Positions 31,839 to 42,511 of a stretch of DNA of 64,000 nt are shown one piece after another. Both the position numbers and the translations under genes were made by a program. The stretch comes from Salticus scenicus. Taxonomy: Eukaryota > Arthropoda > Arachnida > Araneae > Salticidae. A model generated the notes under the pieces. It was not told the origin of the DNA. It did not search any database and saw only the letters and a program-made list of their open reading frames with translations. Location of the stretch: NCBI GenBank assembly GCA_963930645.1, contig OZ005649.1, positions 82,518,126-82,582,125 of the forward strand, read 5' to 3'. Position 1 is the stretch's first letter. Every line of letters starts with the position of its first letter.

Positions 31839-32920
31839 TGCGATTTTTTTTTTCTAAGTTTTTTTTTTTTTTTTTGGTTAAAAGTACAAAAAAAAATCGA
31901 TAACTTTGTTTTAAATTATCACAGATTTATAGTTCAACCATTCGTTTTAAAGGTATTGACGAGATCTTTCGAATGATACCCATCTTCAAAATTTACCCCC
32001 CAGGGGGGGAGCGATGCCCCCCCCCCATGCACAAATTTTTTTTCCTAGTTACGTACTACTATTATCAATAATTCATATTAATTTTACAATCACAAGTGTA
32101 AAATAACTCTTATTACGCACATTTATACGAATTTTTGTCCTATTCTGCCATGTTAAAAATTTATATAAAATGCTATCACAGCGCCTCCTGTTGAGCTATT
32201 GATCCCCAAATATAATCAGCACCAGTTTATGTCGGGGACCAACTAAATACCAAGTTTGGTAAAATTTCGTTAAAAAAAAAAAAAAATACGATTTTTTTTC
32301 TAAGTTTTTTTTTGTTAAAAGTAAAAAAAATCGATAACTTTGTTTTAAATTATCACAGATTTATGGTTCAACGATTCGTTTTAAAGGTATTGACGAGATC
32401 TTTCGAATGATACCCATCTTCAAAATTTAACCCCCCCGGGTGGGTACTTCCCCCCCAGGGGGGGAACCGATGCCCCCCCATGCACACTTTTTTTCCCTAG
32501 TTAACTACTACTATTATCAATAATTCATATTAATTTTACAATCACAAGTTTAAAATAACTCTCATTATGCCCATTTATACAGAATTTTGTCCTATGCTGC
32601 CATGTTAAAAATTTTCATAAAATGCGATCACAGCGCCACCTGTTGAGCTATTGATCCCCAAATCTAATGGGCACCAGTTCATGTCAGGGTGCAACTAAGT
32701 ACCAAGTTTGGTTAAATTTCATTCATTGGTTCGTGAGATACAGCGTCCACAAAAAAATGATACAGACACACAGACAGACAGACAGACGCACAGACAGACA
32801 TTTTCTAAAAACTATCAATTCGTGTTCAGGACATCCCAAAACATGTAGATCCGTCAAAAAACGGAGGTCGAAAATTTTCGCGAATCCAATACTTTCTCTA
32901 TATTACATATGGAAGAAAGT
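31740..32920 (-). mobile_element. Hairpin-ended repeat, group C, complete copy
   Basis: On the minus strand it opens ACTTTCTTCCATATG ... TAGAGAAAGTATTGG at 32920, has a TGTC/TGTG microsatellite at 32761-32800, and ends TAGAAGAAAGTC followed by a perfect 6-bp-stem hairpin (31749-31763) and CATACTAG. The middle is internally duplicated with a period of about 434 bp: the block from ATCGATAACTTTG recurs at 31896 and 32330. This includes C/G-run segments at 31996-32027 and 32432-32480. That middle block is also found in group A, linking the two groups. It has no protein. Confidence 0.82.
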
Positions 32921-33699
32921 AAAAAAGAAAGTAAAAAGTTTGACTGTTTTATTTTTGTTACAAATAAAAATTTTCAATATCCTAATGATCGTTTAAGAAT
33001 AATCGTAATTACGCAAATTTATACGAATTTATGTCCTATGCTTCTTATTAAAAACTAGTTAGTTTTAGGGCGACTAAGGCGCCCGTTGAAAAATGATCAT
33101 TTCTTTTTATTTATTTCTCGCTTCAAATAATTCATTTGCTAACAAGCCCGTAAGAAATTTTCGCACTTTATTTATCTCTTCGTTACCTTTAAAATTAAAA
33201 ATTATTATTATTATTTTATAGACGTCATTATTTCATATGCATGAGAAAATTTAATGCTTTAATTTAATTTTTTTTTTTTTTTTTTTTTTACGTGAAAGCA
33301 TATTTTATTTTATGCTGGAAAAAAAACAATGGACTTTATCTGCGTTACCCTTGTCACGTGATTACTACAGGGGAAAATGCAGAATTATAATGTATTTGCG
33401 TTTTATGGGGAAAAGTTTGCATCCTAGAGGGAAATTCATAGGGAAATGGAGAATCAAAAGTCACATGTTTGGTATGATTTAGCCACGAACTCAAAAAACC
33501 GATAGAGTCCATTAAAAATTTAAATGTCTATTTCGTCTATTTTAAAGCTGTTATTTTCAAAAAATCTAATCAAAAATCTAATCTAGTTAATTTTAAAAAA
33601 TCTAACCAAAAATTCGTTACAAATAAGGTACCAAATGAAAGGGGCGATTTTTCTGAATCCGTCGGATTAAACAGCTTATCGATCGGACAATTAGGTTTT
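32921..33699. other. Intergenic stretch
   Basis: No gene. The phrase CCCGTAAGAAATTTTCGCAC at about 33147 with the following TTTATTTATCTCTTCG resembles 59291-59350, so this is probably part of a dispersed repeat. Poly-T lies at about 33269-33289. Confidence 0.5.
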
Positions 33700-33703
33700 T
33701 TAA

Positions 33704-33931
33704 CCCGTTAGTAGTCGCTATAAACAGCGCCACCTATTACAGATTGCGCACTTTTTATTTAACTGCCACCAATAATTTTAAAAAGTGATGTGATCGACGT
33801 TTCTTCGAGTTTTTTCGCGTTCTATGTATATCACATGCCACTTCTAAAAATTTTTGGTGGCTAACGAATAAAAAAATCTGACAACACTTAAGGATGGGCG
33901 GCAAATCGACCAACTAGCGACTACTAACGGG
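33704..33931. mobile_element. piggyBac-like MITE (228 bp)
   Basis: TTAA occurs on both sides (33700-33703 and 33932-33935). The termini are perfect inverted repeats CCCGTTAGTAGTCGCTA and complement (17 bp). TTAA target duplication with CCC...GGG ends is the signature of piggyBac elements. There is no coding capacity. Confidence 0.88.
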
Positions 33932-33935
33932 TTAA

Positions 33936-35887
33936 CATTAACTAGAGTATGAAAACTTGCGTTCACACACAGACAGAGTCCAAGGAAATCTCTTAAGCCT
34001 TTTTAAGCGTGACAGAGTCAGGCACTGATGAGCGTAACTATATATGCTGATTATGAAAATCATGACAACAAAACCGTTTGTTGAATGATATGCACAAAAA
34101 GTTGATAGTACCAATTTATGACAAGGTGCAATTTAATGTAACTTTTCTTGAAATTATGTGTATTAATTTTTGAGCTGGAGCTGCCACAAAATTTTTGTTA
34201 CAGTAATCATATATACATACAGACACACACTTTATAAAAATGGTCAAATCGAGTTCAGAACGTCGAAAACTTGTATGAATATGAAAGAAAGTAATAACAT
34301 AGTAAGCAAAAGCTATAATTTGCAAAACACTATTTTGGCAAATTATGATGTTTGCTTACAAAGCGTTTCATCCATCATAACTGTAAACGTCTGTTAGTCC
34401 CAGAATCTTGACACCAAAATTTCAGAGCTCCTGAAATAACATATGTTGTAATACGTTACACTGGGATACAAATTTTAATTAATAAGTGCACGAATAAAAT
34501 TACCAAAACGTTGTACAAGATGTACACAATTTGAATAATTTGTAACAATTCTAACAAATGTTATTAAATAACAATAACATATAGTTAAAATGAATTGTGT
34601 GATACATGAGATTATGATAAAAAATTTTAAATATCAAATTACGTGGTAATTTCCCCCCCCCTCCCCTAACAAGCAAACTACGTCAAGCTCGAGACTTTGG
34701 TCAGTGATTTAAGTCAGCTTCTTTATCTTGCTATAACTCTGGGTTTCTTCATGATGCAATGCTGAAATTTTGTACATAACTTTATTAATACACAAATATT
34801 TCATTTTTTTTCCCCCACGAGGGCTGTGTAAAAACTCAAATTTTGCAATTCTTGAAATTGATTTCTTCAGAAAATATTTAGTTCATTTTAAGAAATTTCT
34901 TTTACCTTTCTCTACATAACTTTGCAAATTATAATATATTAGTCAGTCTATACCTGCCTAGTAATAACTATTTTTAAAAGAACCTATTTTCAAATTTGTC
35001 ATATTCATCAATTCAAAAATAGTGGCGGAATGTCGTGATAAATAACCAATAATAATAATAATTAAAAAAAAATTATTTAAAAGTTAACTGTTTTTTTTTT
35101 TAATCAAAATAGTGGAATTTGAATAATAACGTGTAATTTACAGTAAATTTAATTATTTATCAAAATAAAGTTCAGCCCAAATTTATCAAAATTGCCGCTA
35201 GATTATTTGTCGAAGGGATAATACTAAATACCCCAAAATTATTATTATTAATTTTTTTTAAATTATCATTTATATTATTTTCAATACTATTAAACAATAA
35301 TTTAATTTTTAATATTATTAATTTTTATTATTTATTGCAATCATTTTAGCAATTTTTCTGCATTTTTCTCTAATTTAACTGAATGTTTTGACCATAATTT
35401 GGCGGTTTATAGCGGTAGCCGAGTAAAATAATCGCCAAATGGACAATATTCAAGATCAGTATTTAAAGAATTAAAACCAAGATCAAGAATTTTCGTACAC
35501 ACTGCATAAAAATTCAATTTCTTCTCAAGATAAGAAAATTATGGCTTTGTGTGTTTGAATTGATAACCAACTTAGAAACTTCGATCCAGGAATAACGTAA
35601 AAATAGATGTCTACATTTAGTTGAGAAAGATAGATTTAGTTTTCGTCAAATCAGTCTAATATATAATGAAATGCTGTCATGCTGAAATATGAAATACGGA
35701 AGATAACTTTTGCTTTCAGTCATGGATAAAATTTATGATGGATGACTTCGATAACTTTTCGAAGTAGAGTAAAGTAGAAGGGAAAAGAAAAAGAAAATAA
35801 CGAAAATCCTTAAACGTGATATATATATATATATATATTGTAAGCTAGAAAAAAAAAAAAAACATTCTTTTTAATATAATGTAATAT
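33936..35887. other. AT-rich intergenic stretch with one repeat fragment
   Basis: At about 34190-34296 a CAGACACACA microsatellite followed by GTTCAGAACGTCGAAAACTTG and GAAAGAAAGTAATAAC looks like the 5' portion of another hairpin-ended repeat on the minus strand. Elsewhere there are (AT)n at about 35819-35838, C-runs near 34654 and no recognisable gene. Confidence 0.55.
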
Positions 35888-35889
35888 AT

Positions 35890-36183
35890 ATGAAGTTTCT
35901 TGATAACTCTCATGGATATATTTTAACTGGTGATCTTAGTATTGTTAATGACCTTAATTTATATAAACTTATGAATTATGGCACTGAATTTAGCCTTCTC
36001 AACAAAATTAACATCAATCAAATTCTAAGTCAGTTTTCTCTAGATTTAGATTTATTTATCAATAAAATTGCTATTGATTACCACAAACATTTAGCTTGTT
36101 TCAACGTATGGAAACTTAATGTTTTAAAAATTCTAAAATATCAGCTTATTATTCAATCTAAATTTATTCAATCTAAAAATTAA
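35890..36183 (+). pseudogene. Penelope-like RT, N-terminal fragment
   Basis: 97-codon frame containing the TGDLSIV and LMNYGTEF blocks that precede the RT core in Penelope-like proteins. It ends at a stop before an A-rich tract. The RT continues in another frame at 36223. It is a fragment of a dead element, not a host gene. Confidence 0.65.
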
Positions 36184-36880
36184 AAAAAAAAGAAAAAAAA
36201 ATTTGATTTTTTACAAAATAAGTTTATCGTCATTTACGTTGATAAAGCTCCTAACAATTATGTCATAATTTGTAAAATGTTATATAAATAGATCTTAGAT
36301 AACTCTATTGTCAATAGAATTATTTTTCAGTAGAAAGTTTTCATAAATTATTAAAACTTTAATTTAAAAACTTCAACTATCCATATTTAATTATTATTAC
36401 AAAATTTCACCACAAAACTCCTGTAAAATTTCGCACAGTTGCAATTGGATACAATTCTTATAATGAAGTTCTTGTAATATTCTATTGAAAATTTTAAAAG
36501 AAATTTATAGCTTAACTTTTATCGACAATCAATATTGTATTCAAAGTAGTTTTCAACTCCTTAATAAAATTAAAAACTTCAAACACACCTCATAAATATT
36601 AATAGTTTTAACTTTAATGATTTATTCAACAACGTTGGCATAAATGACTTATATAACATTATGTTAATTATTTCTAATGAGTATCAACATAATTAAAAAT
36701 GATAATAATAGTAATAAATAAATAAATAAATAAATAAATATCTACACATTATTTTAAAACTTTACTAAATTTCACTTTACATAACAATTATATTTTTTAC
36801 AACAATTATACATACAAGAGTACAATTGGTATTCCACAAGGTGGTTTTGCAATTAGTTTTTAGCCGATCTGTAGATGAGA

Positions 36881-37639
36881 GGAGGGTATTATGGAATACC
36901 ATTTACATTTCTTAAAATAACTTTACTCGTTTTTAATAAAAATCCCCAAAATCATGATGAGTACATAGTGTAATTATTTGTAATGAATTGTCACTTAAAA
37001 AAAAAGAAAAAAAATTGTTGTTATAAAAAGTTTACTTAAAAAAAAAAAAAAAAAAATTACAAATGGAGGTTAATATGAAATAGTCGGGTAATATGGAATA
37101 GGTCGTTTAAACTGTTTAAACCATAGAAAAAACTAATTAGACTTCATAAAATCATCTTCAGAGAATTTTCTGTGACAGAAGATACATTCGGCATCTTTAT
37201 TTTCTGTTTCTTTAGTTGAATACATGAAGCCAATTTCAGATGATACCATGAAATACCTAGTTAGTATTCCATAATACCCGACACGCCATCTTTAAAAAAT
37301 AAACTTTTAAAGTGAAGGACAAAATATTTGCAGATAAAAAATGACCAACGTATAACAAAATACAATTATTTGAGCATCACGTAACATCAATGTTTAAACC
37401 TCATGTGTACTAGTAAGTTTAAATGTTTGAAAACGAACACCTGCAAAAACTCTTGAAAATCACAAAACATATTTTGTTCTATAGAGAATGGCACGGTAAC
37501 AACAACTGGTCGCTTCTTACTGTATTGCTTCATGGGAATCCTTCTTGAATAATTCATGGTATTTTGACGAGATAGCAAGCACTAATAAGAGCCGAAACCT
37601 CGGTATTCCATATTTTTCGACTATTCCACAATATCCTCC
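36881..37639. mobile_element. Short-TIR insertion in the Penelope-like element
   Basis: Ends are GGAGGGTATTATGGAATA and the complement of GGAGGATATTGTGGAATA (16 of 18 matching). Motifs close to the termini recur inside (GGGTAATATGGAATAGG at about 37085 and its complement at about 37264 and 37590). It lies precisely where the reading of the host RT is interrupted. It has no obvious target duplication, and no transposase is present. The superfamily is unknown to me. Confidence 0.65.
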
Positions 37640-37649
37640 TTTCCTTTAT

Positions 37650-37961
37650 ATTTATTTCTATGAAAGAAATTTCTATTCATGTAATAACCTAAAGTTCTTC
37701 AGATATATAGATGATGTTATTGTTTTTTACATTAATGATTATAATACTAAGTCATTCAATGTTAATTATCCTTCCAGTCTTCCATTTACTAAGAATAATA
37801 TGATAAATAATGAAATAAAGTTTCTTGATCTAAAAATACATTTTAATAATGGCAACTTACAATATGATATATCTGATAAAAGAAAAGAATTTTCATTTAA
37901 TTTCTTTGCTCATTTTAAATCAGGTTTACATAAAACAATTTCTAAAAAATATTCGAATTAA
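37650..37961 (+). pseudogene. Penelope-like RT, catalytic fragment
   Basis: In-frame stretch following the insertion: FYERNF, then LKFFRYIDDVIVF with the two catalytic aspartates present, then IKFLDLKI and YDISDKRKEFSFNF. The upstream part of the same open frame (37545-37640) is insertion sequence. Stops end it at 37961. Confidence 0.7.
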
Positions 37962-38040
37962 TTTCTTATACAGAATAAAAAATCTCGGCTCAGATAAATT
38001 TAGAAGTAAAAAAAAAAAAGTATACCTATTATCAGGCTAA

Positions 38041-38194
38041 ACTGTATGGTTATTCTAAATATCTAGCAAATTCTATATTTAAATAATATTTTTCATGCAT
38101 TCTTATACTTGTTGAAGCATTTAATTTAAAAAAAAAGGGGGGGTGGGGTTAAATATAATATTAAAAATAAGTTGTTATTGCTTTCCAAACAATT

Positions 38195-38229
<35 letters not shown>

Positions 38230-38492
38230 TAAATATAATAAAATAAAGTCTTTTTTCTTTTTTTTTCTTTTGTTCTACTTTCAATTAAAATTAAATGATA
38301 TAATGATGAAAAATAAAATAAAATAAAGATTTTTATTCCTTTTGTTTTCTTTTTTACTAAAATATATTTGTTAAAATATTTAAAAATTCTAAAATTATTA
38401 AGTTAACACTTGAAAAAAAAAAAAAAAAAAAAAAACATGTATTTAATCTAACAAATTCACTCCTTATTATGCACGAATTAATGACCCTTTTT
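38041..38492. other. Low-complexity AT stretch
   Basis: Poly-A at about 38200-38227 and 38413-38434 with a G-run near 38136. No gene was recognised. Confidence 0.5.
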
Positions 38493-39712
38493 ACTTTCTC
38501 TTACCCATAAGGTAGAGAAAGTATTGTTCTTGGATCAAATATTCGAAAGTGAGTTTTTGTTATAGTTACATGTTTTGCGGTTCCCTGAATACGAAAATCA
38601 TGTTTTTAGTGGTTGGTCTGCGTGTGTGTCTGACTGTTATCAGCATATCTCAAGAACAAATAATAACAGAAAGTCCAAACTTGGTATTCTAAATACGTAT
38701 CATATAGGGATGCTACGCTAAGCTTTTCGTTGAACTGAAGAAAATGGTTCGTGTACAGGGACACCCAAGAGAATTCATATACATTATGTCTATGGGGGAA
38801 ATTGCAGGTAAGTAGAGTTTAACGCCTATAGACCGCACTAAATCAAATGAAATTAATATATATTTTTTATATGCGTAAAAACATGTCTCATGCAGAATAT
38901 GGTAAGGATATCATTCACTGTTCGTTTACAGGGCTACACAAAAGACTAGATTATAGTGCGATAATTGTTGAAAATTGGTGGAAGTGTATTGCAGGATGTG
39001 CCGTGTATTATTACTATAGGATTATGTTTAGGTGCACCATGTGGTTTGCACATAACCTTCAAAAGATATACAGGGCTGCAAATATTTAAACGATAACATT
39101 CTTTTTTATTGTTAGTGGAAGTGCTTTACTATAATATTTTATCATGTCCAGGAAAGCTGCTCAAGAATTGAAACGAATTCCTCATAGACATATGATAAAC
39201 AATGTATGTTTTTAAGCTAAATATTTGTCACTTTTTTTTTGCATATTTACCCGTTTTGAGGCTTCCGGATTACCGAAGTCAAGCTTTTTAACGTTTGATC
39301 TTTGTCTGTGTGTCTTAGAGTAAATTAAAAACGAATAATTTCAGGAGATCCAAAAGTTGTATTTTGAAATTAATATAAGTTTATTGCTGGAAAAGTTTAA
39401 TCAAGACTAATAAGTTTTAAGTAAGCATGTTGTGTGTGAAAGTTGTCTGAATAATTTTAAGTGAACTTTTAATTTTAATAACAGATTTAAATCCCATATA
39501 AATGCAGGTGCAGTAATGAAACGGGGAGCCCCCCCCCCCCGCCCCTCTTACAGAACTAATTATCATATAAAACTCTTCCGTAGCCTTATTTGAATTGTTT
39601 TAACATATGTTTACATAACAGTAGTCCTTATCTTATCTCTTAATCTCAAACCTGTATTTATAGTATTAAATTTCAGGGGAAGAGAAAGTCGTGTGAGTGA
39701 CACACCATATTA
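38493..39712 (+). mobile_element. Hairpin-ended repeat, group A, longer variant
   Basis: Starts ACTTTCTCTTACCC and GGTAGAGAAAGTATTG, and ends GGGGAAGAGAAAGTCGTGTG, GTGA, CACACCATATTATT. It contains about 0.6 kb (38880-39470) that differs from other copies. That part includes a second phrase of the 5' type (ACCCGTTTTGAGGCTTCC near 39250 followed by TGTCTGTGTG), as if a second family member had inserted or recombined. Confidence 0.78.
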
Positions 39713-39824
39713 TTATTTTCCGAAACTAATAAAATTTATTTATTTTTGTACAACAGGTAAATCATATTTTTTTAAATTAACCATTATTTAGAAGTTTAGT
39801 TTTTAAACTAATAATTATTTGTTT

Positions 39825-40072
39825 TGAAGTGTGTTGCTTAACACTCAGTTATGTAATGGCGTGTCGGCGTATTTTGAATTAATGACTCCAATGTAGAAAA
39901 ATAAACTATTTATTAACATAACGAGGAACTATCTACAAGCGAACACACTTCTCTCGTTCGAACATGGCAGAATCCTAAACAAAACTTTTTACAGAGAGAA
40001 AAGTTGTAGTGCTTTTCGTGCGCTTGCAGCGCCATCTCATAAAATGCACCAGGGAGGATAGATAGAACACCA
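39825..40072 (-). repeat. Gypsy 3' LTR
   Basis: Plus strand starts TGAAGTGTGTTGC and ends GAACACCA. It appears identical to 40976-41223. Confidence 0.88.
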
Positions 40073-40236
40073 TAGAGTATCCCCCCAGTGAACAAGGTGA
40101 ACGATAAAATGCAAAAGTTCAATACAATAAATGCTTGATACAGTATAATATGTAATAGTAACATAGTAAGTAATGCAAAATAGAAATACAATGAACAATA
40201 TATAATATTAAAAAGTGTAAGATAATATATACAAAA

Positions 40237-40956
40237 CTATATTACATATTCAGTCACCAAATGTTTTGGGAAAGTGACTTTACGTCCAGAGCGTGTAGTA
40301 CGTGTTTTGTTGACAGGAGTCGGCTCTGGTGGTATTTCGAATGATTTGTTGACAGGCGTTGGCTCAGATGGTTCTTGGTTAGGAACAGAATTATTTGTCA
40401 CAACAGTATCTGACCATCTATAGGCGGGTTTCACGCAATCTATAGAAACTGTTGTGTTTTTACCATTTATATCAATGACAAAATTTTTATTATCTCTGTT
40501 TATGACAAGGTGAGGTCCAGTATACGGCGGTGTTAATGGACGAGTTACTTTGTCTGATCTTAAAAATACATGTGTACAATTCGACAATGCAGGATTTACG
40601 AAAACACTAGGACTGCTATGTAAGGAAGTAGCAGTTGGATTAAGTGTCTGCATTGTTTGTACCAAGTTGGAAACATAATTGGGATCAATCGTTTGGTCAA
40701 TTTGTTTTTTATCAGTAATAAGATCAGAGGGTAATCGTAAAGTGGTACCATATACTAATTGTGCAGGTGTTGCATTAATGTCATTTTTAAGAGCTGAGCG
40801 CAAACCTAGTAAAACAATTGGAAGGGTTTCAGTCCATTTAGTGTGATTATGTGCCTTAAGAGCATCTTTTAAATGTCTATGATAGCGTTCTAAAATTCCA
40901 TTTGACTGGGGATGGTATGCCGAAGTCCGAATGCGCTTACAGCCTAAGATATGCAT
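40237..40956 (-). pseudogene. Gypsy integrase C-terminal fragment
   Basis: 240-codon frame that starts at the deletion junction. It begins inside the integrase core (KRIRTSAYHPQSNG), retains the last catalytic glutamate (E23, in GILERYHRHLK), and continues through the C-terminal domain with YGTTLRLPSDL, PPYTGPHLVI and a proline/threonine-rich tail containing a duplicated EPTPVNK motif. The first two catalytic aspartates are gone, so it cannot integrate DNA. The open frame from its first ATG is intact and could be translated from the deleted element's transcript. Confidence 0.88.
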
Positions 40957-40963
40957 AAGTTCT

Positions 40964-40975
40964 CCGGGTCACCAC
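40964..40975 (-). promoter_or_regulatory. Gypsy primer-binding site
   Basis: Minus strand GTGGTGACCCGG adjacent to the 5' LTR. TGGTGACCC is a familiar start of Gypsy-group primer-binding sites. The tRNA was not identified. Confidence 0.6.
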
Positions 40976-41223
40976 TGAAGTGTGTTGCTTAACACTCAGT
41001 TATGTAATGGCGTGTCGGCGTATTTTGAATTAATGACTCCAATGTAGAAAAATAAACTATTTATTAACATAACGAGGAACTATCTACAAGCGAACACACT
41101 TCTCTCGTTCGAACATGGCAGAATCCTAAACAAAACTTTTTACAGAGAGAAAAGTTGTAGTGCTTTTCGTGCGCTTGCAGCGCCATCTCATAAAATGCAC
41201 CAGGGAGGATAGATAGAACACCA
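40976..41223 (-). repeat. Gypsy 5' LTR
   Basis: Apparently identical to 39825-40072. It ends directly before non-LTR retrotransposon sequence. Confidence 0.88.
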
Positions 41224-41364
41224 TAGTTTTATATGGATATAATTAAAAAAAAAAATGTCCCAGAATATTTCTTGTAAGGTTTAATAGAAGAGAGTACCAA
41301 AAGACTCTTTCAGGTAAGATTGGATGAAAAATTGGAAGAAAAGAATTATACTGATGCAACTTAG

Positions 41365-42174
41365 TTGTATCAACATATTAAAGCATCTTTACACCAAGCT
41401 GCAAGTGAAGCGCTAGGACAAAAAAGAAAAGGACGAATTTTCTCAAACTTTTGGTGGGATGAGGAAATTGAAAAGACTGTGCAACAGAAAAAAGAGGCCT
41501 ATATTAGATGGATGAGTTCAAAAAGGGAAGAAGATAAAGAGAATTACAGAACTTTTAGAAAAAGCACAAAGAAATTAGTAATAGAGAAGAAGAGATCATC
41601 GAGGGATAAAAAATGCAGAGAAATTGAGACATATATAGGAGGAAGACGATGTGCAGAGGCATGGAAGTTTTTAAGGAATATTAGAAAGGAAGGTAGTAAT
41701 GCATGGCAAGGAATATCTGTTAAAGAGTGGGAAGAATATTATAAGACTTTACTAACAGAAACTAGAAAGGAATTTCAAATAAAAAATACAGATATTGATT
41801 CCTTGGGACAACCTATACAGTTGGAACCTGAGAGAGTTAAAGAGGAAATTAAAAAATTAAAAAATCAAAGAGCAAGTGGCCCTGGTGGAATAACAGCAGA
41901 ACTGATAAAATATGGAACAGAAAAATTGTTCATATTAATTACACAATTATTCAAAAAATATTTAAATGGAGATGAAACACCAGAAGAATGGAGGGTTGGA
42001 TATTTAACATCAATTTATAAGAAAGGAGACCGACAAAAATGCGAAAATTACCGCGGCATTACTGTAACAGCAACATTTAGTAGACTTTATGGACGAATTT
42101 TAAAAGAGTTTATTGAAGAAGAAATTAAAATGAAAGAAAGTGAAGAGCAAAGTGGATTTAGAGCAGGAAGATAA
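41365..42174 (+). pseudogene. Non-LTR RT, N-terminal part
   Basis: 269 codons covering the linker and the first RT blocks: SGPGGITAELIKY, EWRVGYLTSIYKKGD, NYRGITVTATFSRLYGRIL and EEQSGFRAGR. It terminates at an in-frame TAA directly after FRAGR, where the protein would normally continue with a Ser/Thr-containing segment. Coding continues in the same frame at 42178. Confidence 0.88.
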
Positions 42175-42177
42175 TGT

Positions 42178-42474
42178 ATGGATAATATATTTTGTCTTAA
42201 ACAAGTTGTTGAAAAGGAAATGGCCATGGGAAATCAAATTCACCTTTTGTTTATTGATCTTACGAAGGCATACGATAATGTCCCAATCTCAAAATTATGG
42301 AGTGTATTAAATGAAATAAACGTAAATCCAGCTATCATTAGAGCGATCCAAGAACTTTATAGACAATCAAAAACGAAGATAAAAATAGGCAAAAGATTGT
42401 CAAAGGGTTTTATAACAGATAAAGGACTTAGACAGGGATGTTGTATCTCCCCAACACTTCAAAATTTATGTTGA
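42178..42474 (+). pseudogene. Non-LTR RT, middle part
   Basis: 98 codons in frame with the previous fragment. It has the catalytic-block aspartate in FIDLTKAYDNV and the LRQGCCISPTL motif. It is closed by a frameshift in the sequence around 42455-42475. The expected YVDKALKIW continues in the next frame. Confidence 0.87.
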
Positions 42475-42511
42475 TAAAGCATTAAAAATTTGGAAAGAAA
42501 ATTGCAGAGCA

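Larger units (their letters stand above)
35888..38040 (+). pseudogene. Decayed Penelope-like element, RT region
   Basis: Several fragments in different frames fit the order of a Penelope-like reverse transcriptase. An N-terminal part at 35890-36183 has HGYILTGDLSIV and YGTEF, and 36223-36294 reads VDKAPNNYVIICK. Then 36812-36863 reads IGIPQGG, and 37650-37961 has RYIDDVIVF (catalytic YIDD) and later YDISDKRKEFSFNF, like the YDKRDDFNF block of this group. There are many stops and frameshifts, and a 759-bp insertion at 36881-37639 splits the RT between LADL and FYERNF. No GIY-YIG endonuclease was recognised. Assignment rests on remembered family motifs. Confidence 0.72.
39825..41223 (-). mobile_element. 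Internally deleted Gypsy-type LTR element
   Basis: Two LTRs of about 248 bp (39825-40072 and 40976-41223) appear identical. Boundaries are uncertain by about 3 bp, and GTTTT is found next to both outer edges. On the minus strand a TGGTGACCCGG primer-binding site directly follows the 5' LTR, then the sequence jumps to the last part of integrase. Gag, protease, RT, RNase H and most of integrase are missing, so this is a short deletion derivative about 1.4 kb long. Identical LTRs suggest that it moved recently, with proteins from an intact relative. Confidence 0.88.
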
